64,000 bases of DNA from contig NZ_OW968186.1 in assembly GCF_943169635.2 (NCBI RefSeq), positions 496,001 through 560,000 of the forward strand. The letters are read 5' to 3'. Every line of letters starts with the position of its first letter. Within the stretch, counting starts at the first letter, position 1. Positions 15,975-24,850 of this stretch are shown piece by piece. This DNA is from Fenollaria sporofastidiosus. Lineage in GTDB: Bacteria > Bacillota > Clostridia > Tissierellales > Peptoniphilaceae. The notes beneath the pieces were generated by a model. The model worked only from the letters and a program-made list of their open reading frames with translations, searched no databases and had not been told where the DNA came from. The translations under genes were made by a program, and so were the position numbers.

Positions 15975-17312
15975 ATGTTTAAAAGAAAAATTTATGCTAA
16001 GATGCTTGAGTGGAAAAGAAGGTCTAAAGGCAGCACTGCACTACTTATTGAAGGTGCAAGACGTATAGGTAAGTCAACTATAGTAGAAGAATTTGCAAAG
16101 AATGAATATGAAAGCTATATCCTTATAGATTTTTCACGAGCTGGTAAAGATTTAAAAAGTTTATTTGATGACTTAAGTAGTACTGATTATTTATTTATGC
16201 AGCTACAACTATTGTTCAATACTAAGCTTGTTGAGAGAAAGTCTTTGATTATATTTGACGAAGTGCAGTTTTGTCCAAAGGCTAGACAAGCTATTAAGTT
16301 ATTAGTTGAGGACGGTAAATACGATTACATCGAGACAGGTTCGCTTATATCAATCAGGAAGAATGTTGAAAACATCCTAATACCGAGCGAGGAAGAAAAA
16401 TTAAGCATGTATCCTATGGACTTTGAGGAATTTCTTTGGGCTACAGGCGATACGGCTAGTAACGATATATTAAGAGAGTGCTTTTTGAAAGGTGCATCTC
16501 TAGGCGAAGCGGTAAGCCGCAAGATGCTTCTAAAGTTTAGGCTTTATATGCTTGTTGGCGGTATGCCTCAAGCTGTTCTTAAATACATTGAGAGCAATAA
16601 TCTTGAAGAAGTTGATATGGTAAAGAGAAATATAATTACATTGTACCTAGATGATTTTTATAAACTTGACATGAGGGGCTTTACATCTGATTTATATAGG
16701 AACATTCCTTCAGAATTGTCTAGGCACACAAGCGCATATAAAATTTCATCAGTTTTAAAAAATGAAAGGCCAAGCACGGTTCAAGATGAGATTAGAGAGC
16801 TTATCGAGTCAAAAACAGTACTCGCTTCATACAACAGCACAGATCCAGGCGCCTCGCTTGCCTTGACTAAAGATATAAACAAGTTCAAACTGTATCTTTC
16901 TGACACTGGCCTCTTTGTTACGTTAATGTTTATGGATAAGCCATTTACAAAGAATGAAATATATAAAAAATTGTTATCTAATAAGTCAGAGGTAAATCTT
17001 GGTATGCTCTACGAAAATGCAGTTGCAACATCACTTAGGTCTCTAGGCTACGACCTTTACTTCAACACCTCTTACGACGAAGATATAAAAAAGACATATG
17101 AACTTGACTTTCTTATTTCAAGTGGCAATAAAATCTACCCTATAGAAGTGAAGTCATCAGGATACAAAGCGCATAAATCCTTAGATGTATTTATCGATAA
17201 ATACAAGTCAAGGATAGGAAAGAGTTTTGTTATATATACAAAAGATTATATGAAAGAAGGAGATATTGAATATTTGCCGGTGTATTATACTCAGTTTTTG
17301 GATGAAATATAA
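15975..17312 (+). CDS. AAA-type ATPase, DUF4143 family
   Basis: 445 residues. Walker A GARRIGKSTIVEEF (about residues 27-40), Walker B-like SLIIFDEVQFC and a sensor ETGSLISI. The C-terminal part has the PD-(D/E)XK-like signature ELDFLISSGNKIYPIEVKSS common in DUF4143 ATPases. The function of this family is poorly known; membership is clear but substrate and role are not. The gene stands alone between repeat-rich flanks near oriC. The ATG at 15975 follows GAGGTG, and an in-frame-looking repeat tract upstream is treated as leader. Confidence 0.85.
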   Translation: MFKRKIYAKMLEWKRRSKGSTALLIEGARRIGKSTIVEEFAKNEYESYILIDFSRAGKDLKSLFDDLSSTDYLFMQLQLLFNTKLVERKSLIIFDEVQFCPKARQAIKLLVEDGKYDYIETGSLISIRKNVENILIPSEEEKLSMYPMDFEEFLWATGDTASNDILRECFLKGASLGEAVSRKMLLKFRLYMLVGGMPQAVLKYIESNNLEEVDMVKRNIITLYLDDFYKLDMRGFTSDLYRNIPSELSRHTSAYKISSVLKNERPSTVQDEIRELIESKTVLASYNSTDPGASLALTKDINKFKLYLSDTGLFVTLMFMDKPFTKNEIYKKLLSNKSEVNLGMLYENAVATSLRSLGYDLYFNTSYDEDIKKTYELDFLISSGNKIYPIEVKSSGYKAHKSLDVFIDKYKSRIGKSFVIYTKDYMKEGDIEYLPVYYTQFLDEI

Positions 17313-17438
17313 AAATTTGCATTGAATCAAGCCCTTTCGCTAGTTTCGAATTATTTTGTCTTTGCGGAGTGCATTTAGCACACCTCACTCCAAAAAATTC
17401 TGCACAACGCGAAATCATCTTGATTCCTCTGCAAATTT
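17313..17438. repeat. Short element with terminal inverted repeats after the ATPase gene
   Basis: AAATTTGCATTGAATCAAG (17313-17331) is mirrored by CTTGATTCCTCTGCAAATTT (17419-17438). It may act as terminator or be a small MITE. A 27-bp direct repeat beginning AAGCCCTTTCGCTAG occurs at 17329-17355, inside it, and at 17461-17487, just beyond it. Confidence 0.5.
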
Positions 17439-17590
17439 TGAAATTAACTATTATCACTTAAAGCCCTTTCGCTAGTTTCGAATTATTATATTACGAGCAT
17501 TTAGTAAAACAGCTTTAACTTAAAATATTTACCTCTTAGCTCTAGCAAAACTATTTACTAAAATAGACTAAATACATTGAGCAAATAAAA

Positions 17591-17815
17591 GAAAAGTGCT
17601 TTTACAGAGCGAACCTTCGGAGAAAAATGTCTTAGTGAGAAAATTGATTTTCAAGAGCGCAGCCTTCGGAATAAATTGCATTAATTTCTTAACGAAGATG
17701 TCTGCCCGAAAATTCATCTAGTGGAGCAGAGCGTAACGAATATGAATTTTCAAGCGAACGAGCTTTTAGAAATTTCCAATTTGAGAAGCCTAAGTCACGA
17801 GTAATACACTTTTCG
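17591..17815. repeat. Interspersed repeat family B, copy 2 (MITE-like)
   Basis: Bounded by GAAAAGTGC and CACTTTTC. The right half is the reverse complement of the copies at 25643 and 60063, with shared blocks such as GCCTAAGTCACGAGTAATAC. The left half matches the copy at 2980. Confidence 0.6.
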
Positions 17816-17955
17816 ATTACTTGTCACAAAATAAATCACTTTTCTTTATAAGAAGAAAATTTTAAACAATTTAACAGACACTGTCTGTCATTTTTAATTT
17901 AAGAATATTAAATAAAAGATTCACCTAAGCATAATCCTCTTTAAAATTCTTGAAC

Positions 17956-18006
17956 AATTGGCGGGTTTGTGGTAAAAGTGCAAAAAAGAATTGGCGGGTT
18001 TGTGCT
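17956..18006 (+). repeat. 33-bp repeat, two further units
   Basis: Two units (17956 and 17989) of the same 33-bp repeat found at 15819. They follow TTGAAC in the same phase, with TAAAAG where the first promoter has its -10. This looks like a duplicated, now weak, copy of the promoter-leader segment on the far side of the ATPase gene. Confidence 0.6.
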
Positions 18007-18096
18007 TAGATATAAAATATTCCAGTCACTGTCTGGAATTTTTAATTTAAATAGATTAACAAAACACGCCCAACTATAATCCCTTTTAAAATCATC

Positions 18097-18125
18097 TTGT
18101 ACTACGCCCCCTGCTGTGTTATAAT
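18097..18125 (+). promoter_or_regulatory. Promoter of the small membrane protein gene
   Basis: -35 TTGTAC (18097-18102), 17-bp spacer, -10 TATAAT (18120-18125), preceded by CCCTTTTAAAATCATCTTG as at 15813. Confidence 0.65.
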
Positions 18126-18151
18126 AAAGTTATAATCAAGGGAGGTTTATC

Positions 18152-18370
18152 ATGGACAATAAGAAAATTACGTTTTTTGAGTACACTATACTTAAGTTAA
18201 TCATTGCAGGGCTATTCTTACTATTGTATTTTAATCCAAGTGTCTTTTGCATTTTTGAAAATACAATGCCTGACGCGATCATCTATTGCAAGGCGGCTTC
18301 TTTATTTTTTGCAATACTAACTATATCTAAGCTTTTTGATGCCATTTACAAGGCATCTTTGAATAAGTAA
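18152..18370 (+). CDS. Small membrane protein of unknown function
   Basis: 72 residues with two likely membrane spans (IAGLFLLLYFNPSVFCIF and AASLFFAILTISKLF). GGGAGG lies 7 bases before the ATG, and the gene has its own promoter and terminator. No family is recognised. Confidence 0.7.
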   Translation: MDNKKITFFEYTILKLIIAGLFLLLYFNPSVFCIFENTMPDAIIYCKAASLFFAILTISKLFDAIYKASLNK

Positions 18371-18379
18371 CTTATATAT

Positions 18380-18405
18380 AAGGTCTCTTAGGAGGCCTTT
18401 TTTAT
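18380..18405 (+). terminator. Terminator of the small membrane protein gene
   Basis: Stem AAGGTCTC / GGAGGCCTT with a 3-base loop, followed by a run of T. Confidence 0.7.
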
Positions 18406-18488
18406 TTGTAATTACTACTAATACTACTAAGTATACTATAGTAATGGTCGCTTTAGTACTCGTTTATTAAGAATTTATTAATTTTCTC

Positions 18489-18517
18489 TTGACAAAGCGT
18501 ATCTAATTAATTATAAT
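18489..18517 (+). promoter_or_regulatory. Promoter of the rpmH-rnpA-yidD-yidC-jag operon
   Basis: Perfect consensus: TTGACA (18489-18494), 17-bp spacer, TATAAT (18512-18517). AGGAGGTG follows before the rpmH ATG. Confidence 0.85.
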
Positions 18518-18555
18518 TACTATAGGAGTTTATGTACTATAGGAGGTGTAGATAA

Positions 18556-18690
18556 ATGAAGAGAACTTATCAACCTAAGAAGAGACAAAGAAAAGTTGAA
18601 CACGGCTTTAGAAAAAGAATGTCAACTAAGTCTGGTAGAAATGTCTTAAGAAGAAGAAGATTAAAAGGAAGAAAGAAATTATCTGCATAA
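18556..18690 (+). CDS. rpmH: Ribosomal protein L34 (bL34)
   Basis: 44 residues, MKRTYQPKKRQRK, then GFRKRMSTKSGRNVL and a basic tail, matching L34 throughout. It is preceded by GGAGGTG and the consensus promoter, and followed 5 bases later by rnpA, the classic rpmH-rnpA order next to oriC. Confidence 0.96.
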   Translation: MKRTYQPKKRQRKVEHGFRKRMSTKSGRNVLRRRRLKGRKKLSA

Positions 18691-18695
18691 TTACT

Positions 18696-19046
18696 ATGCA
18701 AAGATCTTTAAGTTTAAGAAAAAAAGTAGAGATTAACAGGGTTTTCTTGGCGAAGAAGAAGGCCTTTAATGAGTCTTTTACGATATATTACCGCTATACG
18801 AACCTGGATCACCCTAGGTTTTGTTTTGCTATAAGTAAGAAGTACGGCAAGGCGAATAAGAGGAATTTATTAAAAAGAAGGCTCAAGGCCATCATCGAGG
18901 CGAATGCTTCTGACTTTGACAAGTCTTATGATATGGTTATCTCTGTCAAGCCCACTGTTATTGACTACGATTTCTACAAGATTAGAAAGAGGTTTCTTTC
19001 TTTATTAAGAAAAATAAATGTTTTAAAGGTTAAAGCTTATGAGTAG
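18696..19046 (+). CDS. rnpA: Ribonuclease P protein component
   Basis: Protein subunit that aids the P RNA in cutting tRNA 5' leaders. 116 residues with the RNR-type signature (AISKKYGKANKRNLLKRRLK, about residues 47-66). It follows rpmH by 5 bases and overlaps yidD by 8. Confidence 0.94.
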   Translation: MQRSLSLRKKVEINRVFLAKKKAFNESFTIYYRYTNLDHPRFCFAISKKYGKANKRNLLKRRLKAIIEANASDFDKSYDMVISVKPTVIDYDFYKIRKRFLSLLRKINVLKVKAYE

Positions 19047-19254
19047 GATTATGATTTGCATTGTGAAGGGCTACAGGTTTGTGGCGCACAAGGTTTTACA
19101 TAAAAGGCCGAGCTGTATTTTCACTCCAACTTGCTCTGAGTATGCGATAGAAGCTTTTGAGAAATATGGTTTTTTCAAAGGCTTGTATTTGTCTGTAAAA
19201 AGAGTGCTAAGATGCAATCCATTCTCTAAGGGTGGTTATGATCCGCTTGTATAG
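19039..19254 (+). CDS. yidD: Membrane protein insertion efficiency factor YidD
   Basis: 71 residues with the family core CIFTPTCSEYAIEAFEKYG and LRCNPFSKGGYDPL. It is associated with YidC-dependent membrane insertion and sits between rnpA and yidC as in most bacteria. Confidence 0.94.
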   Translation: MSRIMICIVKGYRFVAHKVLHKRPSCIFTPTCSEYAIEAFEKYGFFKGLYLSVKRVLRCNPFSKGGYDPLV

Positions 19255-19292
19255 TTTACCTTTTTTACTTTTATTGTTTAGGAGGAATTTAG

Positions 19293-20006
19293 ATGTTAGG
19301 TAAAATTCTAGGTTACCTGTTTAATTTCATATATGACCAGCTTGCAAGTATGGGCTCTGAGCCAGCGAACTTCTCATTTTTGGCAATGACTATCATAATC
19401 TCGACTGTTGTTGTGAAATTATTGGTACTGCCACTACAGATATCTTCTACTAAGAAGATGAAGAAGACTGCGGACTTGCAGCCTAAGGTTAAGGAGATTC
19501 AAGAAAAGTACGGCTACGATCAACAGATTGCCTCTCAAAAGGTTATGGAGCTTTATAGAAAAGAGGGCGCGTCAATTACTGGCGGCTGTCTTCCACTACT
19601 TATTCAGTTCCCAATCTTGATTGCCTTTTTCCAAGTGTGTCAAAATCCTGCAATCAACGCGTTTGGTGCAGAAAAGTATGCTGCTATGCAAAAGACATTC
19701 TTCTGGATTAAGGACTTATCAGTTGCTGACCCGTATTGGTATGGTCTTCCACTAATCGCAACAGCTGTAACATTCTTAATGAGTGTGACTACTCCAAAGG
19801 TTGGCATCACTGACGAGAATCAAGCTAAGTCGATGAACATAATGCAGTATTTTATGCCGATGATGACTTTTTTCTTTACAATTAAGTATCCTGCTGGACT
19901 AGCTCTTTATTGGGGTGTGTCAAGCTTATTTGCTGCAATTCAACAATTTGTGCAAAACAGGATTATTAAGAAAGAGGAGGTAATTGTAAGTGAAAAAGAG
20001 ATTTGA
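19293..20006 (+). CDS. yidC: Membrane protein insertase YidC/Oxa1
   Basis: 237 residues with the Oxa1 core: about five hydrophobic spans, the cytosolic loop KKMKKTADLQPKVKEIQEKY and the GGCLPLLIQFPILIAFF segment. Short Gram-positive form without the E. coli periplasmic domain. No clear lipobox Cys is seen at the N-terminus. It overlaps jag by 17 bases. Confidence 0.94.
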   Translation: MLGKILGYLFNFIYDQLASMGSEPANFSFLAMTIIISTVVVKLLVLPLQISSTKKMKKTADLQPKVKEIQEKYGYDQQIASQKVMELYRKEGASITGGCLPLLIQFPILIAFFQVCQNPAINAFGAEKYAAMQKTFFWIKDLSVADPYWYGLPLIATAVTFLMSVTTPKVGITDENQAKSMNIMQYFMPMMTFFFTIKYPAGLALYWGVSSLFAAIQQFVQNRIIKKEEVIVSEKEI

Positions 20007-20715
20007 AGCTAAGACTGTAGAAGAAGCCATCGTTCAAGCGGAATTGGACCTTGGCATGCATAGGGACGAATTTACTGTTGATGTAATAAATGAAGATACT
20101 AAGGGTTTCTTAGGTATCGGCGCGAAGAATGCTGTGATCGAGGTTGACTATACTATAAACGTAGAAGAACATTGCAGCTGCGGCTGTGAAGGTCACCACC
20201 ATGACAATGACAATGACAATGATAACGACAATGATAACGACAATGACAATGACAATTGTGGAGATCATATAAAAGTATTAAAGAACTTCCTAAATGAGTT
20301 CTTTAGACTATTTGAAGTAAAGGCTTCGTACAAGATTGACGAGGCGGATGATATAATCACGGTACTAATCAAGGGCGAGACTTCTGAAGATACATCGAAG
20401 CTTATCGGTAAGAAGGGTGCGGTTTTGGACTCGATGAACACTATAGCGCAAATTCAGCTAAACAGAAACTTAGACGAGTTCAAGAGATTATTCATCGACA
20501 TCGGTGATTACAGAAAGAAAAGACAAGAAAAAGTTAGAGAGCTTGCTATACAAGGTTGTGAAAGGGCTAGAAAGTATGGTACTAAGGTTTCATTAGAGTA
20601 CATGACTAGCTATGACAGACGTATCGTTCACGAAACCTTAGCAGGTATTGAAGGCGTAAAAACATTTTCTGAGGGCAACGAGCCTCACAGAAGAGTTTGT
20701 ATCATAGCGAAGTAA
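19990..20715 (+). CDS. jag: Jag/KhpB RNA-binding protein with an Asp-Asn repeat
   Basis: 241 residues: Jag_N domain (about 1-52, FEAKTVEEAIVQAELDLG and TKGFLGIGAKNA), linker, KH domain (GKKGAVLDSMNTIAQI, near 138-153) and R3H domain (RRIVHETLAGIEGVKTFSEG, near 209-228). The linker carries a His/Cys patch, then about nine Asp-Asn dipeptides encoded by a GAYAAY hexamer tract at 20203-20256, then CGDH. The family binds RNA and affects cell envelope and division. Length change of the tract would stay in frame. Conventional start near 19990, overlapping yidC. Confidence 0.9.
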   Translation: MKKRFEAKTVEEAIVQAELDLGMHRDEFTVDVINEDTKGFLGIGAKNAVIEVDYTINVEEHCSCGCEGHHHDNDNDNDNDNDNDNDNDNCGDHIKVLKNFLNEFFRLFEVKASYKIDEADDIITVLIKGETSEDTSKLIGKKGAVLDSMNTIAQIQLNRNLDEFKRLFIDIGDYRKKRQEKVRELAIQGCERARKYGTKVSLEYMTSYDRRIVHETLAGIEGVKTFSEGNEPHRRVCIIAK

Positions 20716-20765
20716 TTAGGAGGCTTTTATAGCCTCTTTTTTTATTATGTGAATGGAGATTGATT

Positions 20766-22121
20766 ATGAGAACTATATGTGCAATATCAACTGCAATGCA
20801 GCCGGGCGCCATCGCCATCATCAGGATGAGCGGCAGGGAGAGCTTTGCTATTGCGAAGAAGATATTTCGCTCATCGAGCGGCAAAAGTGATTTCAAAAGT
20901 AAATATATGTACTTCGGTAGAATTTACGACGGGGACGACTTCGTAGATGAGGTTTTGATCACCTTTATGAAGGCGCCAAATACCTACACTACCGAGGATA
21001 TGGTTGAGATTTATTCGCACGGTAGCGTGATAAGTCAAAGAAGGATACTTAATCTCCTTCTGAAGCATGGCGCAGAACTTGCTGAGCGCGGTGAATTTAC
21101 GAAGAAGGCCTTTATTGGCGGCAGGATCGACATCACGCAGGCTGAAGCTGTCGCTGACATGATTAACGCAAAGACCGACATGAGCTACAATCTATCCTTA
21201 AAAGCCTTTGATGGCTCAGTTCGTGACTTTATTAATGGTCTTGCGGATAGTCTTAAGATGCTTATTGCGAACATCGAGGTCGCTATCGACTACCCTGAAG
21301 AGGACATCGAAGAGATCAGCTACGAGCGCATCACTGCTACACTTACGGATGTGAAGGAAAAGCTTTCAAGCCATATGAAGCGCGCCTCTACATCGTCACT
21401 TATCAAAGACGGCATCAAGACGTCCATCGTCGGTGTGCCAAACGTAGGCAAGTCATCCTTACTAAACACATTCACACGCGAGGAAACGGCCATAGTCTCG
21501 AACATCGAAGGCACTACGCGTGACATGATTACTGAGTACGTCGACCTTGAGGGCATCAGCCTTAAGCTTATGGACACGGCAGGCATACGCGAGGCCTCGG
21601 ACGAGATCGAGCGTATGGGTGTCGCGATATCGAAGAAGGCGATCAAGGACGCAGACCTTGTGCTTGCAGTCTTTGACTACTCCAAGCCTATGAGTGATGG
21701 CGACAAGGATATCATAGAACTGGTTCAGGACAAAAAGCACATATATATATTAAATAAGGTAGACGAAGGAGAAAATGGTGACTACCTTGACCACTTTGAG
21801 CAAGGCGCGAAGTTTATCCTAACGAGCCTAAAGACGGGCGAAGGCTTCGACGCGCTTAAGGATATGATTAAGGAGATGTTCTTAGGCGGCGAGATATCGC
21901 AAGATGACCTAGTTTATGCGAACATTAGGGAGATGGACCTCTTAAATAAGGCGCACTCAGCCATAAGCGAGGCACTTGGCGATGCTGAAAGTAGGCAGGT
22001 CTACGACTTACTCATAGTCAACATAAGAAGCGCTCTTGATAGCCTTCTTGAAGTGCTTGGCGAGAAGCTTGACAGCGAGATACTTGACAAGATATTCCAA
22101 AACTTTTGCATTGGCAAATAG
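20766..22121 (+). CDS. mnmE: tRNA modification GTPase MnmE
   Basis: With MnmG it forms (carboxymethyl)aminomethyl-uridine at tRNA position 34. The G domain has GVPNVGKSSLLNTF (G1), DTAG (G3) and NKVD (G4). The C-terminus IFQNFCIGK is the typical CxGK ending. The ATG at 20766 is chosen because GGAG sits 7 bases before it and MRTICAISTAMQPGAIAIIR is the usual start; a TTG lies two codons earlier. Confidence 0.95.
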   Translation: MRTICAISTAMQPGAIAIIRMSGRESFAIAKKIFRSSSGKSDFKSKYMYFGRIYDGDDFVDEVLITFMKAPNTYTTEDMVEIYSHGSVISQRRILNLLLKHGAELAERGEFTKKAFIGGRIDITQAEAVADMINAKTDMSYNLSLKAFDGSVRDFINGLADSLKMLIANIEVAIDYPEEDIEEISYERITATLTDVKEKLSSHMKRASTSSLIKDGIKTSIVGVPNVGKSSLLNTFTREETAIVSNIEGTTRDMITEYVDLEGISLKLMDTAGIREASDEIERMGVAISKKAIKDADLVLAVFDYSKPMSDGDKDIIELVQDKKHIYILNKVDEGENGDYLDHFEQGAKFILTSLKTGEGFDALKDMIKEMFLGGEISQDDLVYANIREMDLLNKAHSAISEALGDAESRQVYDLLIVNIRSALDSLLEVLGEKLDSEILDKIFQNFCIGK

Positions 22122-22138
22122 ACAAAGGAAGTGAAATT

Positions 22139-24031
22139 ATGCAAAGAAGAGAAATAAAATACATTAGAGGCACTTTTGATGCTGTCGTAGTCGGTGCTGG
22201 ACATGCGGGCTGCGAGGCAGCTCTTGCACTAGCGCGCCTTGGCAAAAAAACTGCGGTCGTAACTATCAGCTTAGATGCGATCGCTGCTATGAGCTGCAAC
22301 CCAAACATTGGCGGCACTGGCAAGGGTCACCTCGTTCGTGAGGTCGACGCTCTTGGTGGCGAGATGGCGAAGAACATTGACAAGACCTACATACAGTCGC
22401 GTATGCTCAACACGTCCAAGGGACCTGCAGTCCACTCACTTAGAGTGCAAGCCGACAAGCAGGCCTACCACCGCGAGATGAAGAAGACACTTGAAAAGGA
22501 GCCTAATTTAACCATTATCCAAGGCGAGGTAGATGAAGTCCTTTTTGACGAGAGTGGCAAAGCGTCTGGCGTCAAACTATGCACAGGAGCTGTACTTGAG
22601 GCGAAGGCAGTCATCTTGGCGACAGGCACCTACCTTAAAGGAAGGATATTCGAAGGCGAGCTAAACTACGAGTCCGGCCCCGATGGCCGCTTCCCTGCTA
22701 AGTACCTATCCAGCTCACTTATTGAGCATGGCATAGATTTGCGTAGAATGAAGACAGGTACACCAGCGAGAGTCCACCGTCGCAGCATCGACACTTCGAA
22801 GATGGCTGTGCAAGAGGGCGACAAGACTATCGTCCCCTTCTCATTCATGAACGAGGCGGATGCCATCATGAAAGAGCAAGCAGTTTGCTACCTAACATAC
22901 ACAACTAAGCCTATGCACGAGTACATCCTTAAGCACATGGATCGCTCCGCAAGAACCATAGGCGACATCACAGGCGAAGGACCACGCTATTGCCCAAGCA
23001 TTGAGGACAAAGTTCTGCGTTTCAAAGACAAGGATCATCACCAAGTTTTCATCGAGCCGGAAGGCACAGACACTGACGAGATGTACATCCAAGGTGTTTC
23101 GACTGCCCTACCCGAGGAGATGCAAGTTGAGATGTATAGGATGATAGAAGGCCTTGAGCACTCCGAGATTATGAGGAGCGCCTACGCGATAGAGTACGAC
23201 TCGATCGACCCTACTTCCCTAAAGCTTAGTCTCGAGTCAAAGACAAAGGAGAATTTATTCTTTGCCGGCCAGATCAATGGTTCATCCGGCTACGAAGAGG
23301 CAGCCGCCCAAGGCATCATGGCAGGCATCAATTGCTACCTAAAACTTGAGGGCAAGGAGCCCTTCATTATAAAGCGCAGCGAGGGCTACATCGGTGTTTT
23401 GATCGACGACCTTGTGACTAAAGGCACAAACGAGCCGTACCGTATGATGACAAGCCGCTGTGAATATAGACTAAGTCTAAGGCAGGACAACGCGGACATG
23501 CGCCTTACAGAGTACGCATATAAGATAGGTCTTGCATCCGAAGAGCGTTACAATAGGATGCTTGCTAAGAAGGAGCGCATCGAAGGCGAGCTTGAAAGGA
23601 TGAGAGCGAAGTCCATCGGCCCAAAAGACGAGACAAACGCCTACCTTGAAAGCCTTGGAACAGCGGCACTTAAGACCGCAGCCACACTTGAGGAGCTTCT
23701 TCGCCGCCCAGAGATACATTACAGTGACCTTGCTAAGTTTATGGAACTCGCACTAGATAAGAAGGATGAAGTGCTTGAGCTCGAGACAATCGTCAAGTAC
23801 GACGGCTACATCAAGAAGCAAAATAAAGAGATCGAGAACTTCTTAAAGATGGAAGAACGCTCACTAGTAGATTTTGACTATAGCCTAGTCAAGGGACTTA
23901 AGATCGAAGCGAAGGAAAAGCTAGAAAAGTTTAGACCATCAAACCTTGGTCAAGCATCGAGAATTAGCGGCGTTACACCAGCTGACATCAACAACATCAT
24001 CATCTACATGGAAGTAAATAAACGCAAATGA
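22139..24031 (+). CDS. mnmG: tRNA uridine-34 carboxymethylaminomethyl modification enzyme MnmG (GidA)
   Basis: FAD-binding partner of MnmE, 630 residues. Dinucleotide motif VVVGAGHAGCEAALALARLG, then MSCNPNIGGTGKGHLVREVD and the C-terminal SGVTPADINNIIIYME. The ATG at 22139 follows AAGGAAG, 17 bases after the mnmE stop. It overlaps the metallophosphoesterase gene by 4 bases (ATGA). Confidence 0.96.
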   Translation: MQRREIKYIRGTFDAVVVGAGHAGCEAALALARLGKKTAVVTISLDAIAAMSCNPNIGGTGKGHLVREVDALGGEMAKNIDKTYIQSRMLNTSKGPAVHSLRVQADKQAYHREMKKTLEKEPNLTIIQGEVDEVLFDESGKASGVKLCTGAVLEAKAVILATGTYLKGRIFEGELNYESGPDGRFPAKYLSSSLIEHGIDLRRMKTGTPARVHRRSIDTSKMAVQEGDKTIVPFSFMNEADAIMKEQAVCYLTYTTKPMHEYILKHMDRSARTIGDITGEGPRYCPSIEDKVLRFKDKDHHQVFIEPEGTDTDEMYIQGVSTALPEEMQVEMYRMIEGLEHSEIMRSAYAIEYDSIDPTSLKLSLESKTKENLFFAGQINGSSGYEEAAAQGIMAGINCYLKLEGKEPFIIKRSEGYIGVLIDDLVTKGTNEPYRMMTSRCEYRLSLRQDNADMRLTEYAYKIGLASEERYNRMLAKKERIEGELERMRAKSIGPKDETNAYLESLGTAALKTAATLEELLRRPEIHYSDLAKFMELALDKKDEVLELETIVKYDGYIKKQNKEIENFLKMEERSLVDFDYSLVKGLKIEAKEKLEKFRPSNLGQASRISGVTPADINNIIIYMEVNKRK

Positions 24032-24819
24032 TATACATTATTTTAGTTTTGCTGCTACTCGCCTTCTTCATCATGTGGAAGAAGAAGCTGGTAGTCACAG
24101 AATATACAGTAGCGGCACCCATTGACATGGACATACTCATACTCTCAGACCTGCACTCGATGAACTTCGGCGAAGGACAAAGAGAGCTCTTGGACCTTGT
24201 GGATAGCCTTGACTTCGACATCATCACCCTACCCGGCGACATCTTCGACGACAGCGTGGACGACGCGAAGGGATACGAGTTTGCGCGTGGCATCAAAAAG
24301 TACGAGTGCTACTACATCCTCGGCAACAACGAAGTACTCTCCGGCAAGGCCGAGCAGCACATGAAGAATATGCGCTCCCTCGGTGTACACACACTAGACG
24401 ACGAGAAGCGCGTCATCACAAAGGATACAAAGCGCATCGCCATCTATGGCTTCACAGACCGCGACGCACTCAGTATGAAGGACCTCGCAGGCATAGTTGA
24501 GACCAGTCTTGATAAAGAGAGCGAGACTTATGACTATAGTATAGTACTTGCACATAAACCATTTGCAAGCAAGTACTTTGGAAAGTTCAAGGCAGACCTT
24601 GTCATCTGTGGCCACGCACATGGTGGTCAGTGGCGCCTACCTCCTATCAATAACGGAGTCTTTGCGCCAAACCAAGGAATATTTCCTAAGTATGCAGGCG
24701 GTGCATATGAGGCGAACGGCAAGTATGAAGTCGTCTCGAGAGGCCTCGCACGCGGACTAAAACTCGTGCCTAGGCTAAACAACCCGCCCGAGATCGTTTT
24801 ACTACACTTAAGAAAATAA
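24028..24819 (+). CDS. Membrane-anchored metallophosphoesterase, YkuE-like
   Basis: 263 residues. One N-terminal membrane span (IYIILVLLLLAFFIMW) is followed by a calcineurin-type domain with motifs DLHS (near 48), GDIFDD, GNNE and GHAHGGQ. These supply the two-metal centre. Relatives such as YkuE act at the outer membrane face on phosphodiester or lipid substrates; the substrate here is unknown. It overlaps mnmG by 4 bases. Confidence 0.85.
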   Translation: MIYIILVLLLLAFFIMWKKKLVVTEYTVAAPIDMDILILSDLHSMNFGEGQRELLDLVDSLDFDIITLPGDIFDDSVDDAKGYEFARGIKKYECYYILGNNEVLSGKAEQHMKNMRSLGVHTLDDEKRVITKDTKRIAIYGFTDRDALSMKDLAGIVETSLDKESETYDYSIVLAHKPFASKYFGKFKADLVICGHAHGGQWRLPPINNGVFAPNQGIFPKYAGGAYEANGKYEVVSRGLARGLKLVPRLNNPPEIVLLHLRK

Positions 24820-24835
24820 TGTTCCACGTGGAACA
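24820..24835. promoter_or_regulatory. parS-like site 1
   Basis: TGTTCCACGTGGAACA, a perfect 16-bp palindrome. It differs from the Bacillus parS consensus (TGTTTCACGTGAAACA) by one symmetric base pair. It lies between the phosphoesterase and rsmG, close to parAB and oriC. Confidence 0.85.
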
Positions 24836-24850
24836 TTTGAAAGGATAGAT

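Noticed and set aside
15832..16068. Protein with KIIGGFVTKVQ repeats
   Set aside because: It is a translation of the 33-bp leader repeat, lacks a ribosome binding site and overlaps the ATPase gene in another frame.
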